DNA from: Burkholderia cepacia
Lineage (GTDB): Bacteria; Pseudomonadota; Gammaproteobacteria; Burkholderiales; Burkholderiaceae
NCBI RefSeq assembly: GCF_001718835.1
Contig: NZ_CP013443.1
Span: forward strand, 1,674,001 to 1,738,000
Direction: 5' to 3'
DNA length: 64,000 nucleotides
The notes beneath the pieces are model-generated. The model did no database searches. It was given only the letters and a program-made list of their open reading frames with translations, and was not told the origin of the DNA. This document shows, piece after piece, positions 16,625 to 25,384 of the stretch. The position numbers and the translations under genes were made by a program. Position 1 is the first letter of the stretch. Each line of letters begins with the position of its first letter.

Positions 16625-17122
16625 ATGGACATCGCTCACGATCTGCAATCGATCGGCGCGCAGGAACAGGCGCTCGTGTTTCCCCATTTCGACCCGGCCC
16701 GCGCGTGGGCGCTCGGCAACCGGATGCATGCGCTCGCGGCGTCTCGCGGGCATGCGGTCGCGCTCGACATCGTCACGTTCGGCCAGCCGCTGTTCTATGC
16801 GGCGCTCGCCGGAGCCACGCCCGACAACGCCGACTGGGTGCGCCGCAAGCGCAACGTCGTCGCGCATTTCCGCCGCAGTTCGTACGCCGTCGGCCTGCGC
16901 ATGCAGCAGGCGGGCGCGACGCTGGCGGACAAGCACGGGCTGCCGATCGCCGAATATTCGCCGCACGGCGGGTCGTTTCCGCTGACCGTCGCCGGCGCCG
17001 GCGTGATCGGCTCGATCACCGCGTCCGGGCTGCCGCAGCGCGCGGATCACGAGCTGGTCGTCGAGGCGCTCTGCGCGGAACTGGGGCAGGACTACGCGGC
17101 GCTCGCGCTGGCGAGGAGCTGA
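16625..17122 (+). CDS. UPF0303 / heme-degrading domain-like protein
   Basis: A 165-residue protein of the UPF0303 (GlcG/HbpS-like) family. Typical segments are FGQPLFYAALAGATPDN, DWVRRKRNVVAHFRRSS, GLRMQQAGATLADKHGL and VAGAGVIGSITASGLP. Members are annotated as heme-degrading domain proteins by homology, but the activity of this branch is not established. The ATG at 16625 gives the family start (MDIAHDLQ). An SMR transporter follows after 3 bp, so the two are likely cotranscribed. Confidence 0.88.
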   Translation: MDIAHDLQSIGAQEQALVFPHFDPARAWALGNRMHALAASRGHAVALDIVTFGQPLFYAALAGATPDNADWVRRKRNVVAHFRRSSYAVGLRMQQAGATLADKHGLPIAEYSPHGGSFPLTVAGAGVIGSITASGLPQRADHELVVEALCAELGQDYAALALARS

Positions 17123-17125
17123 GCG

Positions 17126-17464
17126 ATGCAGCTTCCCGGTTACGCGTGGCTCGCGATCGCGATCGTCGCGGAAGTGGTGGGCACGTCCGCGCTGCGCGCG
17201 GCGGACGGCTTCACGCGTTTCTGGCCGTCGGCGCTCGTCGTCGCCGGCTACGGCATCGCGTTCTACTGCCTGTCGCTCACGTTGCGCACGATGCCCGTCG
17301 GCATCATCTATGCCGTCTGGTCGGGTGCCGGCATCGTGCTGATCACGCTCGTCGCGATGCTGCTCTATCGCCAGGTGCCGGACCTGCCGGCCGTGATCGG
17401 CCTCGGCCTGATCATCGCGGGCGTCGTGGTGCTGAACCTGTTTTCGAAGATGCAGGCGCACTGA
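17126..17464 (+). CDS. SMR-family small multidrug/guanidinium-type exporter
   Basis: A 112-residue, four-helix inner-membrane protein. The essential membrane glutamate (E16 in AIVAEVVGTSALR) and the helix 3 motif GIIYAVWSGAGIVLI are present, as in EmrE/SugE proteins. Proton-driven export of cationic compounds is expected. Whether it is a drug or guanidinium exporter cannot be told from the sequence. It is tightly linked to the upstream UPF0303 gene, and the next gene begins 29 bp later. Confidence 0.92.
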   Translation: MQLPGYAWLAIAIVAEVVGTSALRAADGFTRFWPSALVVAGYGIAFYCLSLTLRTMPVGIIYAVWSGAGIVLITLVAMLLYRQVPDLPAVIGLGLIIAGVVVLNLFSKMQAH

Positions 17465-17493
17465 CCGCGCCTGCGACCAGCCGGATTGCTTTC

Positions 17494-18636
17494 ATGATCG
17501 ATTCCATCCCCGTCGCTTCCGACCAGCCCGACGTCCGCGCGTATGTCGCGAACCGTATCGGCTTTCTCGAACTGAACCGGCCGAAGGCGCTGAATGCGCT
17601 GTCGGTCGGCATGATCCGGCTGATGCAGCAGGCGCTCGACGCGTGGCGCGACGATCCCGAGGTCGTCGCGGTCGTCGTGCACAGCCCGCATCCGCGCGCG
17701 TTCTGCGCGGGCGGCGACGTGCGCTTCTTCCATGACGCATGGCGGCGCGGGGACCGCGATGCGGTCGATACGTTCTTCATCGACGAATACACGCTGAACC
17801 ACGCGATCTTCACGTATCCGAAGCCTTACATCGCGCTGATGCACGGCGTCGTGATGGGCGGAGGCATGGGCATTTCGCAGGCGGCGCGGCATACGGGCGG
17901 CCTGCGTGTCGTGACCGACTCGACGAAGATGGCGATGCCGGAAACGCGTATCGGCCTGTTCCCGGACGTCGGGATGAGCTGGTTCCTCGCGCGCACACCC
18001 GGCGCGATCGGCCGCTATCTCGCCGTGACCGGCGCGACGCTCGACGCGGCCGGCGCGCTGTACGCGCAACTTGCCGACGTCTATCTGCCCGATGCCGCGC
18101 TGCCGGCATTGCTCGACGCATTGCGCCACGAATGCTTCGACAGCGGCGCGCAGGCCGTCGCGTGCGTGGCCGAAGCGGCCGCCGCACACAAGGTCGTGCC
18201 GACGCCCGACACGTCGGCGCTGGCCGACGCGCGCGCGGGGATCGACCGGCATTTCGCGCAGCCGGACATCGGCGCGATCCTCGTGTCGCTCGACGCCGAG
18301 CAGGATTGCGCGGCCGTCGACGGATGGGTCGAGAAGGCGTCCCATGCGATGCGCGAACAGTTGTCGCCGCTGTCGATGGCCGTGTCGCTGGAAGCCGTCG
18401 AACGTGCACGCGGCGCGACGATGGCCGATTGCCTGCGGCGCGATCTCGACCTCACGCGCTCGACGTTCGCGCGCGGCGACGTGATCGAAGGCGTGCGCGC
18501 GCTGATCGTCGACAAGGACCACCAGCCGGTCTGGCGCTTCAAGTCGATTGCGGACGTCGATCGTGCAGACGTGCTCGCGATGTTCGACAGCCCATGGACA
18601 CCCGACACGCATCCGCTGCGGAACCTGCGCGACTGA
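17494..18636 (+). CDS. Enoyl-CoA hydratase/isomerase family, 3-hydroxyisobutyryl-CoA hydrolase-like
   Basis: A 380-residue crotonase-fold protein. At about 380 residues it matches the 3-hydroxyisobutyryl-CoA hydrolase branch and not simple hydratases (about 260). Crotonase signatures: LNRPKALNALSVGMI, FCAGGDVRFF (oxyanion hole), MHGVVMGGGMGI (second oxyanion residue), PETRIGLFPDVGMSWFLAR (active-site Glu/Asp region), and a C-terminal FARGDVIEGVRALIVDKD. It may act in valine degradation, but the neighbours do not support a pathway. Confidence 0.87.
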   Translation: MIDSIPVASDQPDVRAYVANRIGFLELNRPKALNALSVGMIRLMQQALDAWRDDPEVVAVVVHSPHPRAFCAGGDVRFFHDAWRRGDRDAVDTFFIDEYTLNHAIFTYPKPYIALMHGVVMGGGMGISQAARHTGGLRVVTDSTKMAMPETRIGLFPDVGMSWFLARTPGAIGRYLAVTGATLDAAGALYAQLADVYLPDAALPALLDALRHECFDSGAQAVACVAEAAAAHKVVPTPDTSALADARAGIDRHFAQPDIGAILVSLDAEQDCAAVDGWVEKASHAMREQLSPLSMAVSLEAVERARGATMADCLRRDLDLTRSTFARGDVIEGVRALIVDKDHQPVWRFKSIADVDRADVLAMFDSPWTPDTHPLRNLRD

Positions 18637-18667
18637 CGGTCTTTGGCACCATCGGATGAAACGAAAA

Positions 18668-18691
18668 GGCCGCCTGCACGTGCAGGCGGCC
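18668..18691. terminator. Bidirectional terminator between convergent genes
   Basis: A 24-bp perfect palindrome (GGCCGCCTGCAC / GTGCAGGCGGCC) with T-rich flanks on both sides (GATTCGTTTTC on plus, TTTTCGTTTC on minus). It sits between the hydratase gene and the convergent membrane protein gene. Confidence 0.75.
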
Positions 18692-18732
18692 GATTCGTTT
18701 TCAGGCTCGATGCGGGCGGGCGCTTCGGCCCG

Positions 18733-19161
18733 TCATTCCTCTCGTGCGGCGTCCGACATGAACGCGCGCATGAACACGAGCGCGCCGAAGCCCCATACCG
18801 CGTTTGCCGCGAAGCCGGCCGCGAGCACGGGCATCATGTTGCCCGACGGCCAGATCCCGCGCAGCGGATCGATCGCGAACACGCGGGCGGCCGTCAGCAC
18901 GATGCCGCCGAACACCAGCGCGCCGATCCACGATGCCTCGCGTTCCGGCGAGACGCGCAGCAGCCACGCCATCGGGATCGCGCAGCACGCGCTGATCAGC
19001 GCATTCGCGACAAATTCAGGAATGCCGAGCGGCGCGAACGGCTGCGTGGAGAAGCCGGTTGCGGCGATCAGGTCGGCCGTATGAAGGAGTGCGAGCGTGG
19101 CTTCGCGGAAGAACAGGGCGGCCAGGAAGCCGGACAGGAATGGCAGGATGACTTTCTGCAT
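18733..19161 (-). CDS. Small hypothetical membrane protein
   Basis: A 142-residue protein with four predicted hydrophobic helices (starting VILPFLSGFLAALFF and including AWLLRV, ALVFGGIVLTAARVFA, AANAVWGFGALVFMRAF). It resembles small uncharacterised DUF-type membrane proteins; I assign no function. ATG at 19161 is preferred; a GTG four codons upstream is possible. It is divergent from ssuD across a 340-bp gap. Confidence 0.6.
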   Translation of the reverse strand: MQKVILPFLSGFLAALFFREATLALLHTADLIAATGFSTQPFAPLGIPEFVANALISACCAIPMAWLLRVSPEREASWIGALVFGGIVLTAARVFAIDPLRGIWPSGNMMPVLAAGFAANAVWGFGALVFMRAFMSDAAREE

Positions 19162-19501
19162 CGATGAGTGCACCGCGGGCGCGCACGGCCGGGGCTGTAC
19201 GCGCGGAGTTATTCGGATAGGTGCGTCATTATAGGGCCCGCCCGCGGCGATATTCGCTCCAGCGTCGTGCTAATCACGAAAGCGGAAAACCTAAGCTCAA
19301 AAAAATCGTTCCAAAGCCCTGTACCGATCCCTAGACTGATTTCCCAGAAACAGCCGTGCAATCGCGTCCTCGCCCGCTGCACGGCCTGACCGGCGAACCA
19401 TCCCGATTCGAACGCACACCATGCATGCGCCGCTGATCCGCGACGCGAGCAGGGCGGTGTTTTTTCAAATTCCGGCAAGGACAGTCAAGCAGGAGCAGCA
19501 G
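19162..19501 (+). promoter_or_regulatory. Leader/promoter region of the ssu operon
   Basis: This 340-bp gap has no convincing gene. The segment 19266-19345 is AT-richer than its surroundings (CTAAGCTCAAAAAAATCGTTCC). Its position is where sulfur regulators (CysB and SsuR/Cbl-type LysR proteins) bind upstream of sulfonate genes. I could not define exact half-sites. The sequence AGGAGCAG just before 19502 is the ribosome binding site of ssuD. Confidence 0.4.
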
Positions 19502-20659
19502 ATGAATGTGTTCTGGTTTATCCCCACGCACGGCGACAGCCGCTATCTCGGTACGGCCGAAGGTGCACGCGCCGCGGATTACGATTACTTCAAGCAGGTC
19601 GCGGTTGCGGCCGACACGCTCGGCTACGAGGGCGTGCTGCTGCCGACCGGCCGTTCCTGCGAGGATGCGTGGGTCGTTGCGTCGAGCCTGATCCCGGCGA
19701 CGCAGCGCCTGAAGTTCCTGGTCGCGATCCGCCCCGGTATCGCGTCGCCTGGGCTGTCGGCACGGATGGCCGCGACGTTCGACCGTCTGTCGGGCGGCCG
19801 CCTGCTGATCAACGTCGTGACGGGCGGCGATGCCGCCGAACTCGAGGGTGACGGCCTGTTCGCCGATCACGACACGCGCTACGAAATCACCGACGACTTC
19901 CTGAACATCTGGCGCGGACTGCTGTCCGCGTCGCACGACAACGGCGGCTTCGACTATATCGGCAAGCACCTGCAGTCGAAGGGCGGCAAGGCGCTGTATC
20001 CGCCCGTGCAGCGTCCGCATCCGCCGTTGTGGTTCGGCGGTTCGTCGCCGGCCGCGCACGAGATCGCGGCCGATCACATCGACACCTACCTGACCTGGGG
20101 CGAGCCGCCCGAGGCCGTCGCGAAGAAGATCGCCGATATTCGTGCGCGCGCGGAAGCCCGCGGCCGCAAGATCAAGTTCGGGATTCGCCTGCACGTGATC
20201 GTGCGCGAGACCGAGGACGAAGCATGGCGCGACGCGGAGCGCCTGATCAGCCGCCTCGACGACGAAACGATCGCCCGCGCGCAGAAGGCGTTCGCGAACA
20301 TGGATTCGGAAGGCCAGCGCCGCATGGCCGCGCTGCACGGCGGCAAGCGCGGCGGCCGCGAGACGCTCGAGGTGTATCCGAACCTGTGGGCCGGTGTCGG
20401 CCTCGTGCGCGGCGGCGCGGGTACTGCGCTCGTCGGCAATCCGGAGCAGGTCGCGGAGCGCATGCGCGAATACGCGGATCTCGGCATCGAAACCTTCATC
20501 CTGTCCGGTTATCCGCATCTGGAGGAATCGTATCGCTTCGCCGAGCTTGTATTTCCGCTGATCAAGCGGCCGCGCGCGTCGAAGGCGACCGGCCCGCTGT
20601 CCGGCCCGTTCGGCGAGATCGTCGGCAACAGCTATCTGCCGAAGGCAGCCCAGAGCTGA
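19502..20659 (+). CDS. ssuD: FMNH2-dependent alkanesulfonate monooxygenase
   Basis: A 385-residue class C flavin monooxygenase that desulfonates alkanesulfonates to aldehyde plus sulfite under sulfur starvation. Family features: MNVFWFIPTHGDSRYLG start, SCEDAWVVASSLIP, GRLLINVVTGGDAAELEGDG, DFLNIWRGLL, PLWFGGSSPAAHEIAADHID and FGIRLHVIVRET. Length matches E. coli SsuD (381). It is first in a ssuD-ssuC-ssuB-TOBE run. Its reductase partner SsuE is not encoded in the window. Confidence 0.95.
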   Translation: MNVFWFIPTHGDSRYLGTAEGARAADYDYFKQVAVAADTLGYEGVLLPTGRSCEDAWVVASSLIPATQRLKFLVAIRPGIASPGLSARMAATFDRLSGGRLLINVVTGGDAAELEGDGLFADHDTRYEITDDFLNIWRGLLSASHDNGGFDYIGKHLQSKGGKALYPPVQRPHPPLWFGGSSPAAHEIAADHIDTYLTWGEPPEAVAKKIADIRARAEARGRKIKFGIRLHVIVRETEDEAWRDAERLISRLDDETIARAQKAFANMDSEGQRRMAALHGGKRGGRETLEVYPNLWAGVGLVRGGAGTALVGNPEQVAERMREYADLGIETFILSGYPHLEESYRFAELVFPLIKRPRASKATGPLSGPFGEIVGNSYLPKAAQS

Positions 20660-20676
20660 GTGACGGGAGGCCTGCG

Positions 20677-21489
20677 ATGACAACGAAACTGTCGACGGCG
20701 GGCGGCGGCATCGCCGCCCGCGCATGGCGCGGCGTCGCGCCGTGGCTCGTGCCGCTCGCGCTGCTGGTGGCATGGGAAGTCGGCGCCCGCATCGGCTGGC
20801 TGTCGACCCGCGTGCTGCCCGAACCCGTGGCGGTCGTGCGAGCGGCCTGGTCGCTCGTGACGTCGGGGGAAATGTGGGCGAACGTGAAAGTCAGCACATG
20901 GCGCGCACTGTTCGGTTTCGCGATCGGCGGCGGTGTCGGCCTCGCGCTGGGGCTCGCGACCGGCTTGTCGAAGGCGGCCGAGGTCGCGCTCGATTCGACG
21001 ATCCAGATGATCCGCAACATCCCGGCGCTCGCGATGATTCCGCTCGTGATCCTGTGGTTCGGCATCGACGAGAAGGCGAAGCTGTTCCTCGTCGCGCTCG
21101 GGGTGTTCTTTCCGGTCTACATCAACACGTACCACGGGATCCGCTCGGTCGACGCCAACCTGATCGAGATGGCGAAGAGCTACGGCGTGCGCGGCTTTGC
21201 GCTGTACCGCGACGTGATCCTGCCCGGTGCGCTGCCGTCGATTCTCGTCGGCGTGCGCTTTGCGCTCGGGCTGATGTGGGTGATGCTGATCGTCGCGGAA
21301 ACGATCTCGGCGCAATCGGGCATCGGCTACATGACGATGAACGCGCGTGAATTCCTGCAAACCGACGTGGTGGTGGTCGGCATCCTGCTGTACGCGGTGC
21401 TCGGCAAGCTGGCCGACGTGCTGGCGAAATGGCTCGAGCGCGTGACGCTGCGCTGGCACCCCGCTTATCAATCAGGAGCAAAGGCATGA
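20677..21489 (+). CDS. ssuC: Sulfonate ABC transporter permease
   Basis: A 270-residue BPD-type permease with about six helices and the EAA motif region (EMAKSYGVRGFALYRDVILPGALP). The N-terminal helix is WLVPLALLVAWEVGARIGWL. It starts 17 bp after ssuD and overlaps ssuB by 4 bp (ATGA), showing translational coupling. Confidence 0.94.
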   Translation: MTTKLSTAGGGIAARAWRGVAPWLVPLALLVAWEVGARIGWLSTRVLPEPVAVVRAAWSLVTSGEMWANVKVSTWRALFGFAIGGGVGLALGLATGLSKAAEVALDSTIQMIRNIPALAMIPLVILWFGIDEKAKLFLVALGVFFPVYINTYHGIRSVDANLIEMAKSYGVRGFALYRDVILPGALPSILVGVRFALGLMWVMLIVAETISAQSGIGYMTMNAREFLQTDVVVVGILLYAVLGKLADVLAKWLERVTLRWHPAYQSGAKA

Positions 21490-22451
21490 ATGCGACGACT
21501 TCGGCGGCCGCCTACGGCCCGCTTGCCGGCGCGGACCTCGAGGCGGAATTCACGCAGGCGCGCATCGCGGACGGCGACGCCCGCGATGCCGCGGTGCTCG
21601 AGCGCGACAGCGGCGCATCGGTCGTGCCGCTCGCGCGGCGTCATCGAGGCGGCGCGGCGGGCTCCGCGGCAGACGATGCGGTCACGCTGAGCGGCGTCGG
21701 CAAGCGCTTCGGCGCACGCACGGTGCTCGACGACGTCGAGCTCGGCATCGCGCGCGGCAGCTTCGTCGCGATTGTCGGACGCAGCGGCTGCGGCAAGTCG
21801 ACCCTGCTGCGTCTGGTCGCCGGGCTCGAGCAGCCGAGCAGCGGCGCGCTCGTGACGCGCGGCGAAGGCGGTGGCGTGCTCGACACGCGGATCATGTACC
21901 AGGATGCGCGCCTGCTGCCATGGAAGACCGTGCTGCAGAACGTGATGCTGGGCCTCGGACGCGGCGCGCGCGACAAAGCGCGCGCGGTGCTCGACGAAGT
22001 CGGCCTGCTGGAGCGTGCGAACGACTGGCCCGCGCAACTGTCGGGCGGCCAGCGGCAGCGTGTGGCACTGGCCCGCGCGCTGGTTCACCGGCCGCAACTG
22101 CTGTTGCTCGATGAGCCGCTCGGCGCGCTCGACGCGCTGACCCGCATCGAGATGCATGCGCTGATCGAGCGGTTGTGGCGTGAGCATCGGTTCACCGCGC
22201 TGCTCGTCACGCACGACGTTCAGGAGGCCGTCGCGCTCGGCGACCGCATCCTGCTCATCGAGCAGGGGCGTGTGGCGCTGGATCAGCCGGTGCCGCTCGA
22301 CCGGCCGCGCGCCCGCGCATCGGCCGCGTTTGCGGCGCTGGAGGACCGCGTGCTGAGGCGCGTGCTGGCGGGCGGGCCGGCCGCGGCCGCGCAACCTGCC
22401 CGCGACGCGCAGGCCGCCCGGCCCGCCGGGCGGATTCGCTGGGCCGTCTAA
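21486..22451 (+). CDS. ssuB: Sulfonate ABC transporter ATP-binding protein
   Basis: A 321-residue ABC ATPase. An unusually long ~65-residue N-terminal extension rich in Ala/Asp/Arg precedes the ABC domain, as is common in Burkholderiales SsuB. Walker A GRSGCGKST, Q-loop MYQDARLLPW, signature LSGGQRQRVALARAL, Walker B LLLLDEPLGALD and switch His (LLVTHDVQEA) are all intact. It forms the importer with SsuC. No SsuA binding protein is encoded nearby. Confidence 0.94.
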   Translation: MNATTSAAAYGPLAGADLEAEFTQARIADGDARDAAVLERDSGASVVPLARRHRGGAAGSAADDAVTLSGVGKRFGARTVLDDVELGIARGSFVAIVGRSGCGKSTLLRLVAGLEQPSSGALVTRGEGGGVLDTRIMYQDARLLPWKTVLQNVMLGLGRGARDKARAVLDEVGLLERANDWPAQLSGGQRQRVALARALVHRPQLLLLDEPLGALDALTRIEMHALIERLWREHRFTALLVTHDVQEAVALGDRILLIEQGRVALDQPVPLDRPRARASAAFAALEDRVLRRVLAGGPAAAAQPARDAQAARPAGRIRWAV

Positions 22452-22506
22452 CCGGGGCGGCGTCGGCCGCCCCTCTTGAAACCTATTCTTCGGAGCGATC
22501 AAGCTG

Positions 22507-22722
22507 ATGAGCATCACTGCAATCAACGTACGTAACCAGTTCAAGGGCAAGGTGAAGGAGATCATTCGCGGATCCGTGGTCTCCGAGGTCGACGTCGAGA
22601 CGCCGTTCGGCATCGTCACGTCGGTGATCACGACCCGTTCGGTCGACGAACTCGAACTGAAGGTCGGCGCGGAAGTCGTCGCGCTCGTGAAATCGACCGA
22701 AGTATCGATCGCACGCCTCTGA
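22507..22722 (+). CDS. ssuF: TOBE-domain molybdopterin-binding-like protein
   Basis: A 71-residue single Mop/TOBE domain (NQFKGKVKEIIRGSVVSEVDVET ... VITTRSVDELELKVG ... VALVKSTEVSIARL). Such small proteins bind molybdate or related oxyanions. The last gene of Pseudomonas ssu operons encodes a homologue called SsuF, needed for sulfonate use by an unclear mechanism. It lies 55 bp after ssuB on the same strand. Confidence 0.88.
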   Translation: MSITAINVRNQFKGKVKEIIRGSVVSEVDVETPFGIVTSVITTRSVDELELKVGAEVVALVKSTEVSIARL

Positions 22723-22863
22723 GCGCGACTGAAGGTGCGGAGGCCGTCGTCGGGCGCGGCAGCCCGCCGCGGTGTCCGGCGCCGCTCGTTGCGTGATCGC
22801 ATCGGTGTTCGCCGTCTGGGCGAAGTGCTAGGATGGAGCGACACCGATGCCGGAGGCCAACGC

Positions 22864-23061
22864 ATGACCCCCATCCTTTCCCCCGAAGCCATCGAGGCGC
22901 TGAAGTGGATCGACCAGTTCGGTGAAAGCCGGCCGGTTCCCGCTGCGTTCGACGACGTCGTCTACGCGTTGCTGAACGAGGGGCTGATCTATCAGGCGGC
23001 GGCCGACCGGGTCGACCTGACGGCCGACGGCAAATCCTTTTTATCCGACGAATACGACTGA
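22864..23061 (+). CDS. Small hypothetical protein (65 aa)
   Basis: An acidic 65-residue protein with a helix-strand pattern (SPEAIEALKWIDQFGE ... VVYALLNEGLIYQAAADRV ... LTADGKSFLSDEYD). The pattern resembles a minimal winged-helix, but I cannot assign a family. The ATG follows a purine-rich GGAGGCC tract. It is probably a real gene, since the sequence is non-repetitive and has a balanced composition. Confidence 0.6.
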   Translation: MTPILSPEAIEALKWIDQFGESRPVPAAFDDVVYALLNEGLIYQAAADRVDLTADGKSFLSDEYD

Positions 23062-23099
23062 GCGCCCCGTACGGGGCCTCGAGCATCGACGGGGGCGCG

Positions 23100-23354
23100 A
23101 TGGAACCGAGAGGCAGCGACCTCGGCGATTTCAGCGAGCCGTACCGCGGCTTCGAGATCGAGGTGAAGACCGAGCAGGTCTGGGACGGCGAGCATGCGCA
23201 TTACCGCGTGCTGCAGGGCGATGCCGTGCGGATCGACTGGCGGCTCGTCAAGGTCGACGGGATACTGCTGACCGAACGGCGCGTGATCGAACGCGTGCTC
23301 GACGAGGCGCGGCGGGCGGTCGATGCGGAGCTTGCCGGCGACGCGGGTGCATAG
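23100..23354 (+). CDS. Small hypothetical protein (84 aa)
   Basis: An 84-residue soluble protein with alternating beta-like segments (YRGFEIEVKTEQVWDGEH, HYRVLQGDAVRIDWRLV) and a C-terminal helix (ERRVIERVLDEARRAVDAEL). No family is recognised. The start ATG follows a GGGGGCGCG tract. It is on the same strand as the previous small gene and dusA, 38 bp after the former. Confidence 0.6.
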   Translation: MEPRGSDLGDFSEPYRGFEIEVKTEQVWDGEHAHYRVLQGDAVRIDWRLVKVDGILLTERRVIERVLDEARRAVDAELAGDAGA

Positions 23355-23426
23355 CGCCGGGCGGGCAGGGTGCGGGTTGCGGTAAAATCGCAGGTTGCTT
23401 CCTGCACCGCTCGTTGCCCGAAATCC

Positions 23427-24446
23427 ATGTCCGTACCGTCCTCGCTTCCTCCCCGCCGCGTATCCGTCGCGCCCATGCTCGACTGGACCGACCGTCATTG
23501 CCGTTCGTTCCACCGGACGCTGACGCGCGATACGTGGCTGTATACGGAGATGATCACGACGGGCGCGCTGTTGTTCGGCGATGCCCGGCGGCATCTTGCG
23601 TTTACGCCGAACGAATCGCCGGTCGCGCTGCAGTTGGGCGGCAGCGAGCGCGACGATCTCGCGCGCGCGGCGAAGCTCGGCGAGCAGTGGGGCTACGACG
23701 AAATCAACCTGAATTGCGGATGCCCGTCCGAGCGTGTGCAGCGCGGCGCGTTCGGCGCGTGCCTGATGAACGAGCCGCAGCTCGTCGCGGACTGCGTGAA
23801 GGCGATGCGCGATGCGGTGTCGGTGCCGGTCACGGTCAAGCACCGGATCGGTGTCGACTCGGTCGAGGACTACGCATTCGTGCGCGACTTCGTCGGCACG
23901 GTGGCCGAGGCGGGCTGCGAAACGTTCGTCGTGCATGCACGCAATGCGATCCTGAAAGGCTTGTCGCCGAAAGAGAACCGCGAGATCCCGCCGCTCAAGT
24001 ACGACTATGCGTATCGGTTGAAGCGCGATTTCCCGTCGCTCGAGATCGTCATCAACGGCGGCATCACGACGCTCGACGAGGTTGCGCAGCATCTCGAGCA
24101 TGTCGACGGCGTGATGCTCGGCCGCGAGGCGTATCACAACCCGTACGTGCTCGCGGGCGTCGATGCGCGGTTCTATGGCGCGAACGACGCGGCGCCGACG
24201 CGCGAGGAAGCGGAAGCGCGGTTGATCGAATACTGCGCGGCCGAACTGAAGCGCGGCACTTACCTCGGCGCGATCGTACGGCATGCGCTCGGACTGTATC
24301 GCGGCGTTGCGGGGGCGCGCGGCTGGCGTCGTGTGCTGTCGGACAACAAGAAGCTCGCACGCGGCGATCTGGCCGTGTTCGACGAGGCGCGCGCGCATCT
24401 GAACGAGGCCGAAGAAGTTTTTGAAAAAAAAGCTTTGCAAGAATAA
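23427..24446 (+). CDS. dusA: tRNA-dihydrouridine(20/20a) synthase
   Basis: A 339-residue FMN-dependent enzyme reducing U20/U20a of tRNA to dihydrouridine with NADPH. A TIM-barrel start with SVAPMLDWTDRHCR, the catalytic Cys motif EINLNCGCPSERVQ, TVKHRIGVD, FVVHARNAILKGLSPKENR (DusA-specific) and VINGGITTLDEV are present. It ends in a Lys-rich helix just before tRNA-His; the tRNA promoter -35 overlaps its last codons. Confidence 0.95.
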   Translation: MSVPSSLPPRRVSVAPMLDWTDRHCRSFHRTLTRDTWLYTEMITTGALLFGDARRHLAFTPNESPVALQLGGSERDDLARAAKLGEQWGYDEINLNCGCPSERVQRGAFGACLMNEPQLVADCVKAMRDAVSVPVTVKHRIGVDSVEDYAFVRDFVGTVAEAGCETFVVHARNAILKGLSPKENREIPPLKYDYAYRLKRDFPSLEIVINGGITTLDEVAQHLEHVDGVMLGREAYHNPYVLAGVDARFYGANDAAPTREEAEARLIEYCAAELKRGTYLGAIVRHALGLYRGVAGARGWRRVLSDNKKLARGDLAVFDEARAHLNEAEEVFEKKALQE

Positions 24447-24462
24447 AAAAGCTCCATATAAT
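24435..24462 (+). promoter_or_regulatory. Sigma-70 promoter of tRNA-His
   Basis: -35 TTGCAA (24435-24440) and consensus -10 TATAAT (24457-24462) with a 16-bp spacer. The -35 lies inside the end of dusA. Confidence 0.7.
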
Positions 24463-24520
24463 CTCACTTCTTCGCTGCTGAACAACAAAGCGACGCAGCA
24501 AAGAAGCAAGCGGTATCAGT

Positions 24521-24597
24521 GGTGGCTGTAGCTCAGTTGGTAGAGTCCAGGATTGTGATTCCTGTCGTCGTGGGTTCGAGTCCCATCAGCCACCCCA
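24521..24597 (+). tRNA. tRNA-His (anticodon GTG)
   Basis: A 77-nt tRNA with the extra 5' G (G-1) that pairs with C73, a hallmark of tRNA-His, and encoded CCA. The anticodon loop is TTGTGAT between CAGGA and TCCTG. Its 3' part (24551-24598) is duplicated at 27668-27715, marking an integration site. Confidence 0.97.
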
Positions 24598-24598
24598 C
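24551..24598. repeat. Attachment-site core 1 (tRNA-His 3' end)
   Basis: 48 bp, from the anticodon loop to one base past the CCA, identical to 27668-27715. tRNA 3' ends are the classical target of tyrosine integrases, and an integrase remnant lies beside each copy. Confidence 0.9.
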
Positions 24599-24611
24599 CG
24601 AATGCATTAAC

Positions 24612-24637
24612 AAAACAGGCGCTTAGGCGCCTGTTTT
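24612..24637 (+). terminator. Terminator downstream of tRNA-His
   Basis: An 11-bp perfect stem (AAAACAGGCGC / GCGCCTGTTTT) with a TTAG loop. It serves tRNA-His and perhaps also the convergent integrase remnant. Confidence 0.8.
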
Positions 24638-24683
24638 GCTTTCCACGATATGAATTTCGGAACGGAAAACCGGATTTCGGAAT

Positions 24684-25384
24684 TCACTCCGTCGCGTTAG
24701 CTGCCTTTACCTTCCGTCTGTCGTAGTGTCGATGCGTCGTGCTCGGGTTCGCGTGCGCCGCGAAATCGTATGCATCGGCATCGCGATTCGTGAGCTTCGT
24801 CGTGATGGCAGCCGGGCGAATGTCCTGCAGCGAAAAGTAATCGGGATGCTTCGTCAACATCGTTTCCATTCCGCCCTTGACTGGCCGGTTGATACGGTTC
24901 GCGATGCGCTGCGCGGCCTCGCGCATCTTCTTCACCTCCTGCTCCCTCGCAATCTCCGGGTCGCGTGCGCCGATGAACGCGTACATCGCGTCCTGCCCAC
25001 ACTGACGCTCAGCCGCTCTTCGAGTACATCTGGCCTTTCCGGTTCGGAAACAGGAACAAGCTGTTCGTCTGGCGATCGCGCTTTGCCCGCTCGACGACGG
25101 CGCGCAACCGCGGCGACCAGTGGCGCAGCTTCACCGTCTGCGCCTCGCCTTTCTTCCGCTTCGCGACGATCACCTTCACACCTTCGTCGGTCAAGCCGCC
25201 CATATGGTACGGACGAACCTCGGCAGCGCGGAAGCCGGTGAGGTAGCAGAACATCGCGGCGACGCCCATCGTGCGATACGCCTGATCCTGCCGCAGTGAC
25301 CAGACGTAGAAGCGCAACACCTGGTGCCGCTCGATTGCGCGAACGTCCTTCTCGGCCTTGTTCTGCATCATGCCGACGAACGGC
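24684..25384 (-). pseudogene. Tyrosine integrase remnant, island module 1
   Basis: Two minus-strand pieces in different frames form one decayed integrase. The upstream piece (25384-25009) holds the first catalytic arginine region (YLTGFRAAEVRPYHM) and the basic strand AKRKKGEAQTVKLRHW, ending NRKGQMYSKSG and a stop. After a frameshift near 24990-25009 the second piece (24986-24684) continues MYAFIGARDPEIAREQEVK, then FSLQDIRPAA, AHANPSTTHRHYDRRKV and the stop. The nucleophile Tyr is there, but the usual HxxR His reads Gln. The N-terminal ~150 residues are gone; the reading stops at a junction with the patatin fragment. Inactive. Confidence 0.88.
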
